From: Phytophthora colocasiae
Lineage: Eukaryota; Oomycota; Peronosporomycetes; Peronosporales; Peronosporaceae
Reading direction: 5' to 3'
Assembly (NCBI GenBank): GCA_018806915.1
Contig: JAGKQI010000090.1
Span: forward strand, 868,001-932,000
DNA: 64,000 nucleotides
Shown here: in pieces, positions 29,995 to 40,322 of the stretch
Numbering within the stretch: position 1 is the stretch's first letter
Layout of the letters: every line of letters begins with the position of its first letter
Notes under the pieces: model-generated
The model's database searches: none
The model's input: only the letters and a program-made list of their open reading frames with translations
Told to the model about the DNA's origin: nothing
Made by a program: the position numbers and the translations under genes

Positions 29995-31693
29995 ATGGCT
30001 CCCGTAGAGTGGCTGTCGTCGCCGCCGTCGGGCTCTCCTGTGGCTGATACGCCTCCTGCCGTCTCGCAACCTACTGCATCCTCTGCGTCTGTGTCTCCTG
30101 CATCTCCCACGCCGCCTCCGAGCTCTCCACTCTCCGTACAAGCGACGCAACGAGACTTACAAGAAATCAAACTCCCTTCTCCAGGCGGTCCGGACTCTAT
30201 GGACTACAAAACTGTGACGTTCACGGTGCCTCCACCTCCTCTTAACAGCCGTGGCAGTCGAGAGACGAACCGCCCTTTATTCACCGAACGCCAGCGCTTC
30301 ACGCCCACAGCAGACAAACTGGTGCTGGTTATGGTGGGTCTCCCAGCTCGAGGAAAGTCCTTTATCGCCAAGAAACTCTGGAAATTCTTCTGCTGGAAAG
30401 GCCTCAAGTGCCAGGTCTTCAATGTGGGTCAATTGCGTCGAGCTAAGAGCTCAGGCGCGAAGCAGGACCACTCGTTCTTCGATCCAAACAACACCAAAGC
30501 CAAGGAAGAGAGGGAGATGCTAGCTCTTGAGTCATTGAAGCAGGTGCAGCGGTGGTTCAGTGGCGAGAACGGAGAAAGAGGAGGAGATGTGGCCGTTTTT
30601 GATGCCACCAACACGACCAAGAACAGGAGGAAAATGCTGAGAGATACGTTCAGTGCCTTTGCAGACGAGCACAAGACCAGTGTCCATGTGGTCTTTGTGG
30701 AAAGTATCTGCACTAGTGAAGCAGTGATCAATGCTAATATCAAGCAGAAGATCGACAGCAGTCCGGACTACTGCAACATGCCAGAGGAAGAAGCTTTCGC
30801 GGACTTGAAACAGAGACTCAAGAACTACGAAGCAGCATACGAAGCACTGGAAGACGAGGAGGACTGCAGCTACATCAAGCTGTTCGACATGCAGTCTAAA
30901 GTGCATGCTAAGGGAATCTATGGTCACGTGGCCAAGTCCATCTTGCCATACATGATGAGCTTCCACATTGAACATCGTCCCATCTGGCTGGTGCGTGCTG
31001 GACACTGCACCATGGTGCGACGGGACTTCGGAGCCATTATCAAGGATCCATGTGTGGCGCCTCGCTCGGCTCACTTGAGTCCGTTGGGGGTAGACTTTGC
31101 GTACCGTCTGGGCGAGTTTGTCAAACAGCGCACGACCGTGTGGATGGAGAATGAAGGCATCACGTTAGAGGACAACCCGACCGAGTGCCTCGTCATGACG
31201 TCTACGCTCCCACGCGCCGTCGAGACTGCGGGTTTCCTTTCATCCGGCAAGAGGAGTACGTTACGATTCCTTGCGTTGATGATACGTTAAATACTTACTT
31301 CTGCTTGTTTTTGTAGTGCAAATGGCTACGCTGAATCCGCTGGATAAGGGTGAATGCTACGGACTGACGATGGACCAGATGAAGGAAGAAATGCCAGAAG
31401 CTTATGCAGCGTACGAGAAGGACCCGTGGCGCACGCGCTTCCCCGGCGGCGAGTCGTACCAGGATCTGATGATGCGTCTGGAGCCCATTCTTATCGACAT
31501 CGAGCAGCACACAGGCCCAGTGTTGGTGGTGTCCCACATCTCCACACTCCAAGTTCTCTACTCGTACTTCCTGGGCGCTCCCATTGAAAGCAGCCCGGAC
31601 CTGGAAATCCCGTTCCACTCAGTGCTCGAGCTCGTGCCCAGTCAAGACGGCTGGACCAAAACTGTATTTAACATGCGCGCAGCTACAACGTAA
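29995..31693 (+). CDS. 6-phosphofructo-2-kinase/fructose-2,6-bisphosphatase, phosphatase half degenerate
   Basis: Exons 29995-31255 and 31317-31693 give 545 residues. A Ser/Pro/Ala-rich leader of about 85 residues precedes the kinase domain, which is complete: Walker A GLPARGKS, VFNVGQLRR, FFDPNN, VFDATNTTKNRR, FVESICTSE and SSPDYCNM. It makes fructose-2,6-bisphosphate, the glycolytic regulator, in the cytosol. The phosphatase half is odd. The canonical RHG with the phospho-accepting histidine reads LVRAGHC, and the region matching the catalytic glutamate (usually DAGVCEEMT) reads DKGECYGLT. The later histidine (VVSHIS) is kept. Phosphatase activity is therefore probably lost. The splice joins KR to MQMATLNPLDKGE in frame. 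Confidence 0.88.
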
Positions 31694-31813
31694 GGTGGCG
31701 ACGCCTCTTGCGACGCGCGTTTGCTTACTCTCCTACGTATGAACCCTCACTCCCAGCACGAGGGCCCAGACAACTCAACACGACAGCTTCTCACCCACTC
31801 ATTGCCTCACTTG

Positions 31814-34800
31814 TTATGCTACATGATGGTCTTGTACAGGGCGGAAGATATGGTACGAGTGTTCAAGTTCACGCGCACGCACGAGAGGTCGATCACTGTC
31901 AGGCTTTTCCCCCTCGTCCAAGTGTCCAGTGCCTTCCAGCACCACTTCAAAGCCCCGACCGTGTTCTACTACGAATCGGAAGCGGCTTTTGTATCTCCGG
32001 CCACTTTCTCGTGGGTGGAACTCGACTCGAAGCTCCTGCGGCGCGTGGACTAGCGGGTGAGTGGTTGTTGCGCTCTCCAGTAGGTCTCTCATTGAATCGG
32101 TTGTTGGTAAGTATCCCCCATCAGACTTAAGAGTCGTCGTTGGGCCACAGAGCTCACCTGAAAGTGTCGAGAACGTGAAGACCTCCGGTTCATCCGTCAA
32201 GTGAGCGTGGTGCTGACGCATCTCCTGCTGCTGTGCTCTAGATATCGGCTTGGGTCTCGGTACGTGCTGCACGGTGAACCGAGCAGGCACAATTGTAGGG
32301 TTGGCGAGGCGTAGAACGACAAACCGAGATCCTGACAAGTGCACGCGACCGAAACAAAATACCGATGGAGACACCACAAGAGCTGGCCTCAACACCACTG
32401 CAGCGAGGCGAATTGTCTGTACAGATTTCGTTGAGAACTTCACGCGAAGTTCGCCGTTGAACCGAGTGTGGAGAGGCTCCAGGGGTTGCTTGATCGAGGA
32501 ATCCGTCAACGGCGCTGGTAAGAATCGGAGATCAATCCGCACAGACATCTGCGGTGGGAGCATGAACATGTACGACTCGCCTTGAGCTGTTGACCGCCGG
32601 TGAGCGGGAGGGAGGTCTGCCAAGGACAACGGATGTCGCGGTGCCAGTGAATCAGCATGTGCAACAGCAAATGGACCATCGCACTCCAACCGGAACGTCA
32701 CTCTTGAGCCTAATCGGTTGACTAGGAACAGCTCACGGCGGTGAAAAAGGTGCCGAGCTGCTGACGCGGACATGAGCGTGGACCAGGTCGTGAATTTAAT
32801 ATGATACGGCAGCAGCCGTGTTGTCGGCACGATGCTGTTTTTTCTCCCTGTCAGAGGGGAAGTGTCCACCTCCTGAAGCTGTTCCCGAGGTTTATCGATG
32901 GATAATTCAGGCTCGATAATATCTGCTGAGAGCAAGACGCGAAGACATTTGGGACTGTATGAAGAAGACGCAGGGATACTTCCTGCAACTGGACCTGGCT
33001 TCCGAATCATCGCGTTGGCCATACGCACAGCTGTAAAAGCCTTCCCAGCTACTGTCCGTGGACTGTGGATGGTGTTGGGACTTGAAGAATCTTCATGGCG
33101 AGGATCTGTGGTGGTTGGAGAAATGATACTCTCTGAATTTAAGTGTTCCTCCGTGATGTCATACCAGTGTGCGTCAGCTAGCAGCAGCGCTCTTGGTGCT
33201 GCTACCCGTCTAGGTGGATCACAAGTGATTCGGAACGCTGTCGTACTGAATGGCGGCACCATAGCTGATCGAGGCTCAACTGTAAACGGAAGTGCAGTTC
33301 CAATGTTGCGCTCATCACATGGTGCGATCCTCAACTGCAGTCTTGAGCCAAAATCCACCCGCAGAGTCACATCAACGAGTTGATTTTCCCGTCCATTCTC
33401 CACCAATTTCCACTTTAGACGCGCTCGTTGAGGTCCGCGATTCACGACGCGCACAGTACGAGTGGTGGCTGGAGAACGTACACAAAGAGAGCCGAAATTC
33501 AGAGCTGGCTGGCTCGCAAAAGCTTGAGGTTTTCCTTTGACTGGTTTTCCAAAATACAGACCCACACAGTTGCGGTCCAGTGTGAGAGGACTCCCCACAA
33601 CCGCTACGTTTGCGTGTAAGAAGACGGGAGGAGCTCCAGTCGCGCGACTCACAATGTCGTCAACGTAAGTGCCCGGCATGTTGTTAAAACAGGTAACTCG
33701 AACGACCACTTGCTCCCACGGAGGGATATGAACACGAGAAGGAGATAACTGGAATGCCACACCACGACCATCGCGTAACACTTGGCGGTCTTCTCCATTT
33801 TCAGAGCATTGACGGAGATATGTTCGTCCATTTTCGGATTGAAAGCGGTTCCCGTCGTCCTTGGTATCCGAGAGCTTTGACTTTGAAGTTTTCTCCAGAG
33901 AAGAGATATTAGTTTGATAGGAGCCTTTGGGGAGGAGAGACCGCGAGCTTTTAGATGGAACTAGTCCGCTTTTATGGCGACCTTTACCTGGAGACAAGAG
34001 AGACGACGATAGGTCCCCACTGGTGACGAGTAATGCTGGGTTTACTGCAGCCGCGGGGAACTTCTTCGCCTCGAGATCAACCAGCGCTTCAATGCCACTG
34101 AAGTTCCGCAAGAGGAGACTTAGAGACCGTCTTTCACCAAGAGGGACGTTGTCTCCGAAGGCAAGCTTAGGGATGCTGCTCAACGGGTTCGTTTCTGGCT
34201 CCAGTTCACAGTCGGAGAGAGGAATTCCACGCTCCAACGCGATTTCCTTTGGCGACTTGGGTAGCGTGAGACTGGAGGCGGACTCAACTAGCTCATAGGA
34301 CAGTACCAGACCTTTGTGATTGCTGGACACTTCGAAGCCCAACGGAGCTGGTAATCCGCGCACACTGCACGCGAGAATGACTGTGAATCGTCCAACCTGC
34401 TTTGGAGTATAGCTTAGGGTGATCACAAGCCTCTCTTTCGAGTGAATTGTACCCTGTTTCGGAGAGAACGCGATGGCGTGGGCCCTGGAGACTCCCTCCG
34501 GCTCAACGAACTTGAACGCAGCCTCGAGGTTGGAGACGTTGATTAGCTCAATCGTTCGGTGAATCTCTACGCCCATGTACGTTGTCCCCAAGGGCAATTT
34601 GGTCGTCGAAAGGAACACATTCGGGCACTGAATCTCCGCCCTAGCAGACACGACAGCATACGCGTTCGAGTTGGGGCCAGTGAACTTCCGTTCTGTGGCT
34701 ACTTGACAGCTAAACATCCCTCGGAAGCGTTCAGGAAGTGACCCCGCCATACACGTCGCTCTCACGGTGAATTTCTCTCCAGGAGCTAGCTCTCCATTCT

Positions 34801-37800
34801 CCGGTGCAAATGCGATTGTAGCTCTTGGTAAAATATCGCGAGAAGTAAACAAACTGCGCTCTGTTTCGTTTCCAGAACTCGAGGAAACAATAGAGCGGCG
34901 TGATACAACGGACTCTTTCGAGCTGGAACGTCGAAGCTTCGGACCGGGTGGCAATTGGCTAGCTCCTGGATCACTTCCTTCCAGATGTAAGAAGCGCCAG
35001 TGTGTGGTTACACTACGCGACGGATTCCGAATGGTGACGAAAGTCTCGGCACTTGACCCAACCAGCACTAAGCCAAAGTCCACTTCTGGTGTCACAATTT
35101 CGATCTCAGCTCCAGCAACGCGGCCTTCAAGAAGCAGCCAACGCTCAAAGCGTGCTGAACCACCTGTATCAATCCTACAAGGTACGCTGACTGAGAATTC
35201 ACCGCTGCAAAGAGGAGTAAACGTAAGCTCGACACGTTGTTGACCCAGAGCCTCCAGCTCACCCGATTGAGGGGTAAGTTTTAACTCGAAACTTGACGAA
35301 TTCCCTCCTATTGTGACTGCTGAAGGACCTCCACCTGCTGCGTGATGGCGTTGTCGAAGTCGAGAGAGATCCCACGAGAAAGCCACACGAGCTTCACATT
35401 GATTCTTCAGGAGCACTGAAGACAAGTATTTCTGCCTCTGTTGAAGCACTTGAACCGATTCACAACCAGCATTCCCAGCCTGTTGTTCGTCTTCAAAAGG
35501 AATCCAGGAATCATTGAGAGCAGGGATAATGGCGAAGCTGCCGAGTCTTCCTCGACCGTTTAGTTGCATTGAGAAGCCAGGCATCGCATCCTTCAGTGTT
35601 CTTGCTGCAACTTTAGCTGCAGCCCTCGGACTTCGCGGAGGATCTTCGTTCTTCTGAAATGCAGCTTTCAGATACGTCATTTGATCAGGTCCAGGCATAC
35701 TACACGCTGGGACGTCGTTGATCATGAGAGTCGCCTGACAAGTATACGTTCGTGCTTCAGAGGGGAGAAACTCGACAACGAACTCCTTCGATGATGACAA
35801 GCTGAAAACACCGCTTTCAGGAGTTATCTTGTACGCTGGAGACCATTCTGAAAGGGAAAGAACCATCGCTTTATCCTTCCCAACCTTGGTTTGAGCTTCC
35901 TCGATAACTGGCTGGATCTTCCAGGAGAATTTCACGTCTATTGGCGTTTCATTGGTAATGACAATTGATTGCTGCGCTTTCGAGTTCACAAGCACCTCGT
36001 ACGGGAAGAATATCCGGTCTAAAGGACCCATTCCAGTGACACCAGACTCGATCGGAACGTCATTTACTAATGTGGCTGCTACATCCACCTGGCAGCCACG
36101 TCCTACGATCTGAAAGACCCGCACAAGGCAATTATCGCACACCATCACGAACTTCTCACGCTGTTCACCCACACCGGATGGAGTGTAAACGAGATCGAAC
36201 ACCACACTTTCCCCCTTGCCCAGTTCGATATCGTTGGGTGTGATCCCAAACGGTCCAACGTCCATAGTCCCGAGCGCGTAGTCTCTATTCAACAGCTCCA
36301 CTGCAGACCGAGTCGGAGAGATCCCAATCTGAAGGTTTTCCAGTTGTGACCAAGCCGATTCACTCATCAACCAGAATCGCGCTTTTCCTCCTAGATTCCT
36401 GCAATTCAGAGGAGTGACTGAGCGACCACCGACGAGCGTATTCTGTGCACGAATAACTAATGGTAAAGTCAGTTCTGGGGGCTCTCGACGAGCCATCAGA
36501 GGCACGACCAGTTCCACCGATCCTGCAGCTCCTGGAGTTCCTGTTGCCTCTGGAGAAACCACTTGTTCCGTCTCATACTGCACTGTGAAGCTGTCTTTGT
36601 AGTCCGCTCGAGAGTCCGGTGCAAAACGAATACGTAACTCAATATGCATCCCAGGAGCAACCAAGCCTCTTTCTTCTGGATACGTTATACTTGCTATCGA
36701 GAAGAAGATCGTAGCTGGTGGAATAATTCGAGCGTGGCGAGAGAGATAACCCGTGTTGCGGACATACACCACTTGCTCGTAAATACCACCGATATCGTAA
36801 TTTGTGAACATGATCGGAGGCTTAGGCACGATATCAAAGCACGGTTTCACGCTTGAACTCCTCACAGACCCATCGCTTCTCGACTGCTCTGGTACGGTAT
36901 ACCGTGGATTTCTCACAAAGTCGAGTTTTGTCTGCATACGTTCCAGAATTACCATGTTCTTCCTCTTCTCCACTGGATTCATCTTCAGTCTGGATGCTTG
37001 AAGTGGCTCTTCATCCATTTCAGTTGTTGATGAAGAAGTCAGAGTCGCATCGATTTGATCTGGAATGTTGTCTCTATCCTGGTGCATCTTTCTTCTCGAT
37101 GGCGACGCGTCAAGAGCTTTAACACCAGCAATATGGTACTTGTGCTGCTCAAGCGTAGTCTCCGTCCGAATAGTTGACGAGTGGGTCGTGGTCAGGTACC
37201 CATTCTCTCTACTCTCTTCTCCCGCTGCAGTTCTCCTCGTAGGTGACGGGGTCTTCTTGATATTTCCACTCTTCTCTTTCCGTTTCTGCTCATATTCAGC
37301 CACCAGCGTCTTCGCATGCAGTAACGAGTCCGCAAACTCTCCAAAGTCTGCTCCTGTCTCGGTGGCAGTACGTAGCTCCTGATCGTCCAGTCTCAGATGC
37401 GTTGGTCCTACTGGAATCTGCGCCTTGATCACCAGTCCACGATCACTCAACTCTTCTGCGATCTTTTTATCGGCTTCAGCAGCTTCTACCTGTCGAACTT
37501 CCATAAATTTCAGCAAGTTTCTAGCCCGCTGATGCTTTTCCTGCAGCCCATTAGCAATATCATCCTTGCGAGCTTGAGCAATAGCCACAAATGGACTTTC
37601 TTCTCTCTCTTGAGTCTCAAAACGAGCAGAAATCGGCTCTTCCTCGTCTGGCTTAGCAGTTGCAGTCTCTTGATGCTCTTCTGGTGCGTTTTCATCACTG
37701 TTTTCTGCTCCAATTGCTGCATTTTCCTCCAAAGCTTTAGCTACCTGTTCAACAGGTTCTAAAGGCTCGTAAAACGTGCAAAACGCGCGTCGAATCACAT

Positions 37801-38005
37801 GCGCAACAGCTCCAACAGCCACAACATCCAGCTCGTCCTGTTCCTGTTGCTTTTTCACCCGTTCAGCAGCTTCCTCCGCCTCCTTTTGGGCCTGCAAGGC
37901 AGCCGCAGCCTCCGCAGCTTCTCGCTCAAGAGCTTCCGCTACTAAAGCGGCCTCTGCAGCGGCTGTAGCAGCCACGGAAGCCTTCTTCGTGGCGGCTCCT
38001 GCCAT
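31814..38005 (-). CDS. giant ASH/MSP-repeat axonemal protein (CFAP74/DLEC1/HYDIN class)
   Basis: Single exon, 2063 residues, ATG at 38005. An Ala/Glu coiled leader (MAGAATKKASVAATAAAEAA and on) and charged helices fill the first about 400 residues. From there many immunoglobulin-like ASH/MSP modules follow. They are recognisable from GGIYEQVVYVRNTGYLSRHA with GLVAPGMHIELRIRFAPDS, PYEVLVNSKAQQSIVITNET, FGLVLVGSSAETFVTIRNPS, GTTYMGVEIHRTIELINVS, SLCVRSPATTRTVRVVNRGP and FGRVHLSGSRFVVLRLANP. Such proteins belong to the central apparatus of motile flagella. The first module (VAPG-FAPDS-DYKD) points to CFAP74 or DLEC1/CFAP81 rather than HYDIN, but I cannot choose. A piece of its gene near 37.05-37.18 kb is copied at 44.3 kb. 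Confidence 0.72.
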   Translation of the reverse strand: MAGAATKKASVAATAAAEAALVAEALEREAAEAAAALQAQKEAEEAAERVKKQQEQDELDVVAVGAVAHVIRRAFCTFYEPLEPVEQVAKALEENAAIGAENSDENAPEEHQETATAKPDEEEPISARFETQEREESPFVAIAQARKDDIANGLQEKHQRARNLLKFMEVRQVEAAEADKKIAEELSDRGLVIKAQIPVGPTHLRLDDQELRTATETGADFGEFADSLLHAKTLVAEYEQKRKEKSGNIKKTPSPTRRTAAGEESRENGYLTTTHSSTIRTETTLEQHKYHIAGVKALDASPSRRKMHQDRDNIPDQIDATLTSSSTTEMDEEPLQASRLKMNPVEKRKNMVILERMQTKLDFVRNPRYTVPEQSRSDGSVRSSSVKPCFDIVPKPPIMFTNYDIGGIYEQVVYVRNTGYLSRHARIIPPATIFFSIASITYPEERGLVAPGMHIELRIRFAPDSRADYKDSFTVQYETEQVVSPEATGTPGAAGSVELVVPLMARREPPELTLPLVIRAQNTLVGGRSVTPLNCRNLGGKARFWLMSESAWSQLENLQIGISPTRSAVELLNRDYALGTMDVGPFGITPNDIELGKGESVVFDLVYTPSGVGEQREKFVMVCDNCLVRVFQIVGRGCQVDVAATLVNDVPIESGVTGMGPLDRIFFPYEVLVNSKAQQSIVITNETPIDVKFSWKIQPVIEEAQTKVGKDKAMVLSLSEWSPAYKITPESGVFSLSSSKEFVVEFLPSEARTYTCQATLMINDVPACSMPGPDQMTYLKAAFQKNEDPPRSPRAAAKVAARTLKDAMPGFSMQLNGRGRLGSFAIIPALNDSWIPFEDEQQAGNAGCESVQVLQQRQKYLSSVLLKNQCEARVAFSWDLSRLRQRHHAAGGGPSAVTIGGNSSSFELKLTPQSGELEALGQQRVELTFTPLCSGEFSVSVPCRIDTGGSARFERWLLLEGRVAGAEIEIVTPEVDFGLVLVGSSAETFVTIRNPSRSVTTHWRFLHLEGSDPGASQLPPGPKLRRSSSKESVVSRRSIVSSSSGNETERSLFTSRDILPRATIAFAPENGELAPGEKFTVRATCMAGSLPERFRGMFSCQVATERKFTGPNSNAYAVVSARAEIQCPNVFLSTTKLPLGTTYMGVEIHRTIELINVSNLEAAFKFVEPEGVSRAHAIAFSPKQGTIHSKERLVITLSYTPKQVGRFTVILACSVRGLPAPLGFEVSSNHKGLVLSYELVESASSLTLPKSPKEIALERGIPLSDCELEPETNPLSSIPKLAFGDNVPLGERRSLSLLLRNFSGIEALVDLEAKKFPAAAVNPALLVTSGDLSSSLLSPGKGRHKSGLVPSKSSRSLLPKGSYQTNISSLEKTSKSKLSDTKDDGNRFQSENGRTYLRQCSENGEDRQVLRDGRGVAFQLSPSRVHIPPWEQVVVRVTCFNNMPGTYVDDIVSRATGAPPVFLHANVAVVGSPLTLDRNCVGLYFGKPVKGKPQAFASQPALNFGSLCVRSPATTRTVRVVNRGPQRARLKWKLVENGRENQLVDVTLRVDFGSRLQLRIAPCDERNIGTALPFTVEPRSAMVPPFSTTAFRITCDPPRRVAAPRALLLADAHWYDITEEHLNSESIISPTTTDPRHEDSSSPNTIHSPRTVAGKAFTAVRMANAMIRKPGPVAGSIPASSSYSPKCLRVLLSADIIEPELSIDKPREQLQEVDTSPLTGRKNSIVPTTRLLPYHIKFTTWSTLMSASAARHLFHRRELFLVNRLGSRVTFRLECDGPFAVAHADSLAPRHPLSLADLPPAHRRSTAQGESYMFMLPPQMSVRIDLRFLPAPLTDSSIKQPLEPLHTRFNGELRVKFSTKSVQTIRLAAVVLRPALVVSPSVFCFGRVHLSGSRFVVLRLANPTIVPARFTVQHVPRPKPISRAQQQEMRQHHAHLTDEPEVFTFSTLSGELCGPTTTLKSDGGYLPTTDSMRDLLESATTTHPLVHAPQELRVEFHPRESGRRYKSRFRFVVEHGRGFEVVLEGTGHLDEGEKPDSDRPLVRARELEHSYHIFRPVQDHHVA

Positions 38006-38173
38006 AGTAATTAAGGATGTGTCGCTTCAAGATCCATACACACAAAAATGTAGCCATGATTGCATTTTAGACTATTTCTGCGCGAAATAAATGTAGCCAT
38101 AACACAACCGCTATTTCAGTCTTAGTGATCTTGGATACATGAACATCACTCTGAAATCCACGAAGGAGTCTTC

Positions 38174-39509
38174 ATGGGGCAGCACCAGTCGATCGACGCT
38201 TCTCCGGAGAATATCCCCGAGTTGGTGACGCAGCTTTGTGTGGGGAATTCATCAGGTAAAAGGAACGGGGCTGCAGCTCTGGCTACTCTGTCCGAGAGCT
38301 CCCAGAACCAAAACACAATCTTAAACTACGGAGGGATCTCTCCCTTGGTAGTTCTACTACGAAAAGGCAAAAAGCAGGAGAAAACGGAAGCTGCTCGAGC
38401 TCTCGCTAAACTCTCGTTGAATCATGAGATTAAAGTGGAAATTGCAGCAATTGGCGGCATTTCACCCCTCGTTGCACTGATGAAAGCCGGTAATAGTGCT
38501 CAGAAGGAGAATGCGATCTCAGCTCTATTGAATTTGGCTACAATCCGTGATAACCACGCTGCTATTGTTGATGCTGGAGCTATTCCAATACTTGTAGCTA
38601 TTGTGCGAGGTGGACGGGGGCCGAAGACTTTAGCCGCAGCCATTTTCGTGGAATTGGCGAGTAATTCCGAGAACGTCAATGTTCTTTTGAAACTCCGAGT
38701 TATCACTCCGCTGGTTGGTGCTATTGGGGATAGTAAAGATATCCGAACAACGTACGCAGTGACAGCCTTGCAGGCTCTTACTGAGAGTGACAAGTGTAAC
38801 GTTCGGATCGTCAAGGCCGGTGGAATTCCTAAACTGGTGCAGATTGTGCGTGAAGGCAGCGACAAGCAGAAAACCTTCGCTGGTAGAATTCTACGTAGCC
38901 TCTCAGAGGTCCCAGACAACGTCGCAGCCATTACAAAAGCTGGAGCCATCCCTGTATTCGTGAAGCTGCTGCATGATGTGGATTTAAACTTGAAAACAAT
39001 TGCTATGGGAGTACTGGAGAATCTTTCGAAAGACGGAGAAAAACCCGGAGATTATTGTCGCTGCTGGCGGCTTTCAGCCTCTGGTTGAGCTGCTGACTAC
39101 TAACGATGCAGAGCTGAGGCACCTCTGTGTGCTGACGATTCACAATATTGTAGTTTTCTCGAGCTCGAACTCCACATTAGAGGCATTTGTTTCGGCGGGG
39201 GTTATTGCACCGTTGTTATTCCTGCTAAGTGACCGCACTAATGTCCTCACATTGGGATCGGTTGGTTCGATATTGAGAACTCTCTTGCCATTCTCTGACC
39301 AGTCAATTATTAGGGATGCCAATGGAGTTCCCAGACTCATTGATTTACTCCGGGATGGCAACCTCGAACAGAAGGAACAAGCCGAACTGACACTCGCAGA
39401 TTTGGCAAAGAATTTCAAGAACCGAGCGGAGATGACTGCAGCGGGTTGTATCCCTCTTCTCGTGGCCTCAGTGCGAGATGATTCGCGAAAGACTACGAGA
39501 AATCATTGA
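38174..39509 (+). pseudogene. Armadillo-repeat protein gene D, one frameshift
   Basis: ATG at 38174 (MGQHQSIDASPENIPELVTQ). The first frame covers about seven repeats to NLSKDGEKPGDYCRCW, where it fails. The other frame continues with PEIIVAAGGFQPLVELL and reaches 39509. The break lies in GGAGAAAAACCCGG, so a one-base change in the A5 run is likely. The full protein would be about 445 residues, the shortest of the four paralogues. It is separated from A-C by the PFK-2/FBPase-2 and axonemal genes. It ends 48 bp from the convergent methyltransferase gene. Confidence 0.8.
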
Positions 39510-39557
39510 GAGTGCCGAAAGGGAATGTGCATAAGGCTCAAAACCTCTTCCAATTGT

Positions 39558-40196
39558 TTAAACACAGTCCTTCATTCGGTAAAAATACCAGCGTAGTCCT
39601 CCTTCTCTCTCACTCCAGTGCGGCTTCCATCCCGGAACGCGAAACTACAAGATGAACAACAATATATTGTCAATATCAACTTACAATACTGTCCCGAATT
39701 CCAACCAACTCACCCCAATTGACAGCACGTTTGCATCGTCTTTTAGCTGCATCCTCAACCTCTCTGCAATACCCGATAGTGACTCTGCAAAGGCATAGAC
39801 AATGACAAGTTTGGCACTTGAAATATCCGCTTCCATGACATCTCCCAGCTCCACGTGAATTTTATCCTGTAAATTCTGCTTCTGCACTTCCTGTGTCGCT
39901 CTGTGGACCAAATCCTCGTCCAATTCCACACCCAAAGCCTTGCAATTGAACTTTTTCACCCCAGAGACCAACCACCGTCCGTCTCCGCAGCCCAAGTCCA
40001 CCAGCAGATCTTGAGACGTTAAACCCACATGATTGTCCTCAATTTTCCTCCATACTGCGTCAATTAATGCAGTTGGAGACGGACTGAAAGGCGCAAACAG
40101 TTCCTTATTGCATTCTCCTCCCTCTAGCGTCAACGCCGCGTTGGCTCGAGCTTTAGCAGCTTCAAGAACCAGTTGACGCACTCGACGTCGATCCAT
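39558..40196 (-). CDS. small class I SAM-dependent methyltransferase
   Basis: Exons 40196-39714 and 39644-39558 give 189 residues. Motif I is clear (LLVDLGCGDGRWLVSG), followed by the acidic post-I strand (ALGVELDEDLVHRATQE), VELGDVMEADISSAKLVIVYAF (motif II/IV) and GFRVPGWKPHW near the end. The intron starts GTGAGT and ends TTGTAG. Without splicing the frame stops before the last beta strand; with it the product ends GGLRWYFYRMKDCV. The size and the motif pattern recall ATPSCKMT/FAM173-like lysine methyltransferases, but the substrate cannot be read from the sequence. No targeting signal is obvious. Confidence 0.75.
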
Positions 40197-40322
40197 CGGT
40201 AGGGTCTATAAGACTATCCGGTTCAGCACATTTTAATTGGTAGAAAATCAAATTCTAAATAGTTGATTGGTGGAAAAGCTTGATTGGAGTCAAGTTGCTG
40301 CGTCCATTGACACTTTAGTCCG
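40197..40322. promoter_or_regulatory. 126-bp divergent promoter
   Basis: Separates the start codons of the methyltransferase (minus) and the UTP16-like gene (plus). It must contain both promoters and is one of the shortest shared regions in the window. Confidence 0.5.

Noticed and set aside
30532..31074. 180-residue minus-strand frame inside PFK-2/FBPase-2
   Set aside because: Shadow of a strongly conserved plus-strand gene.
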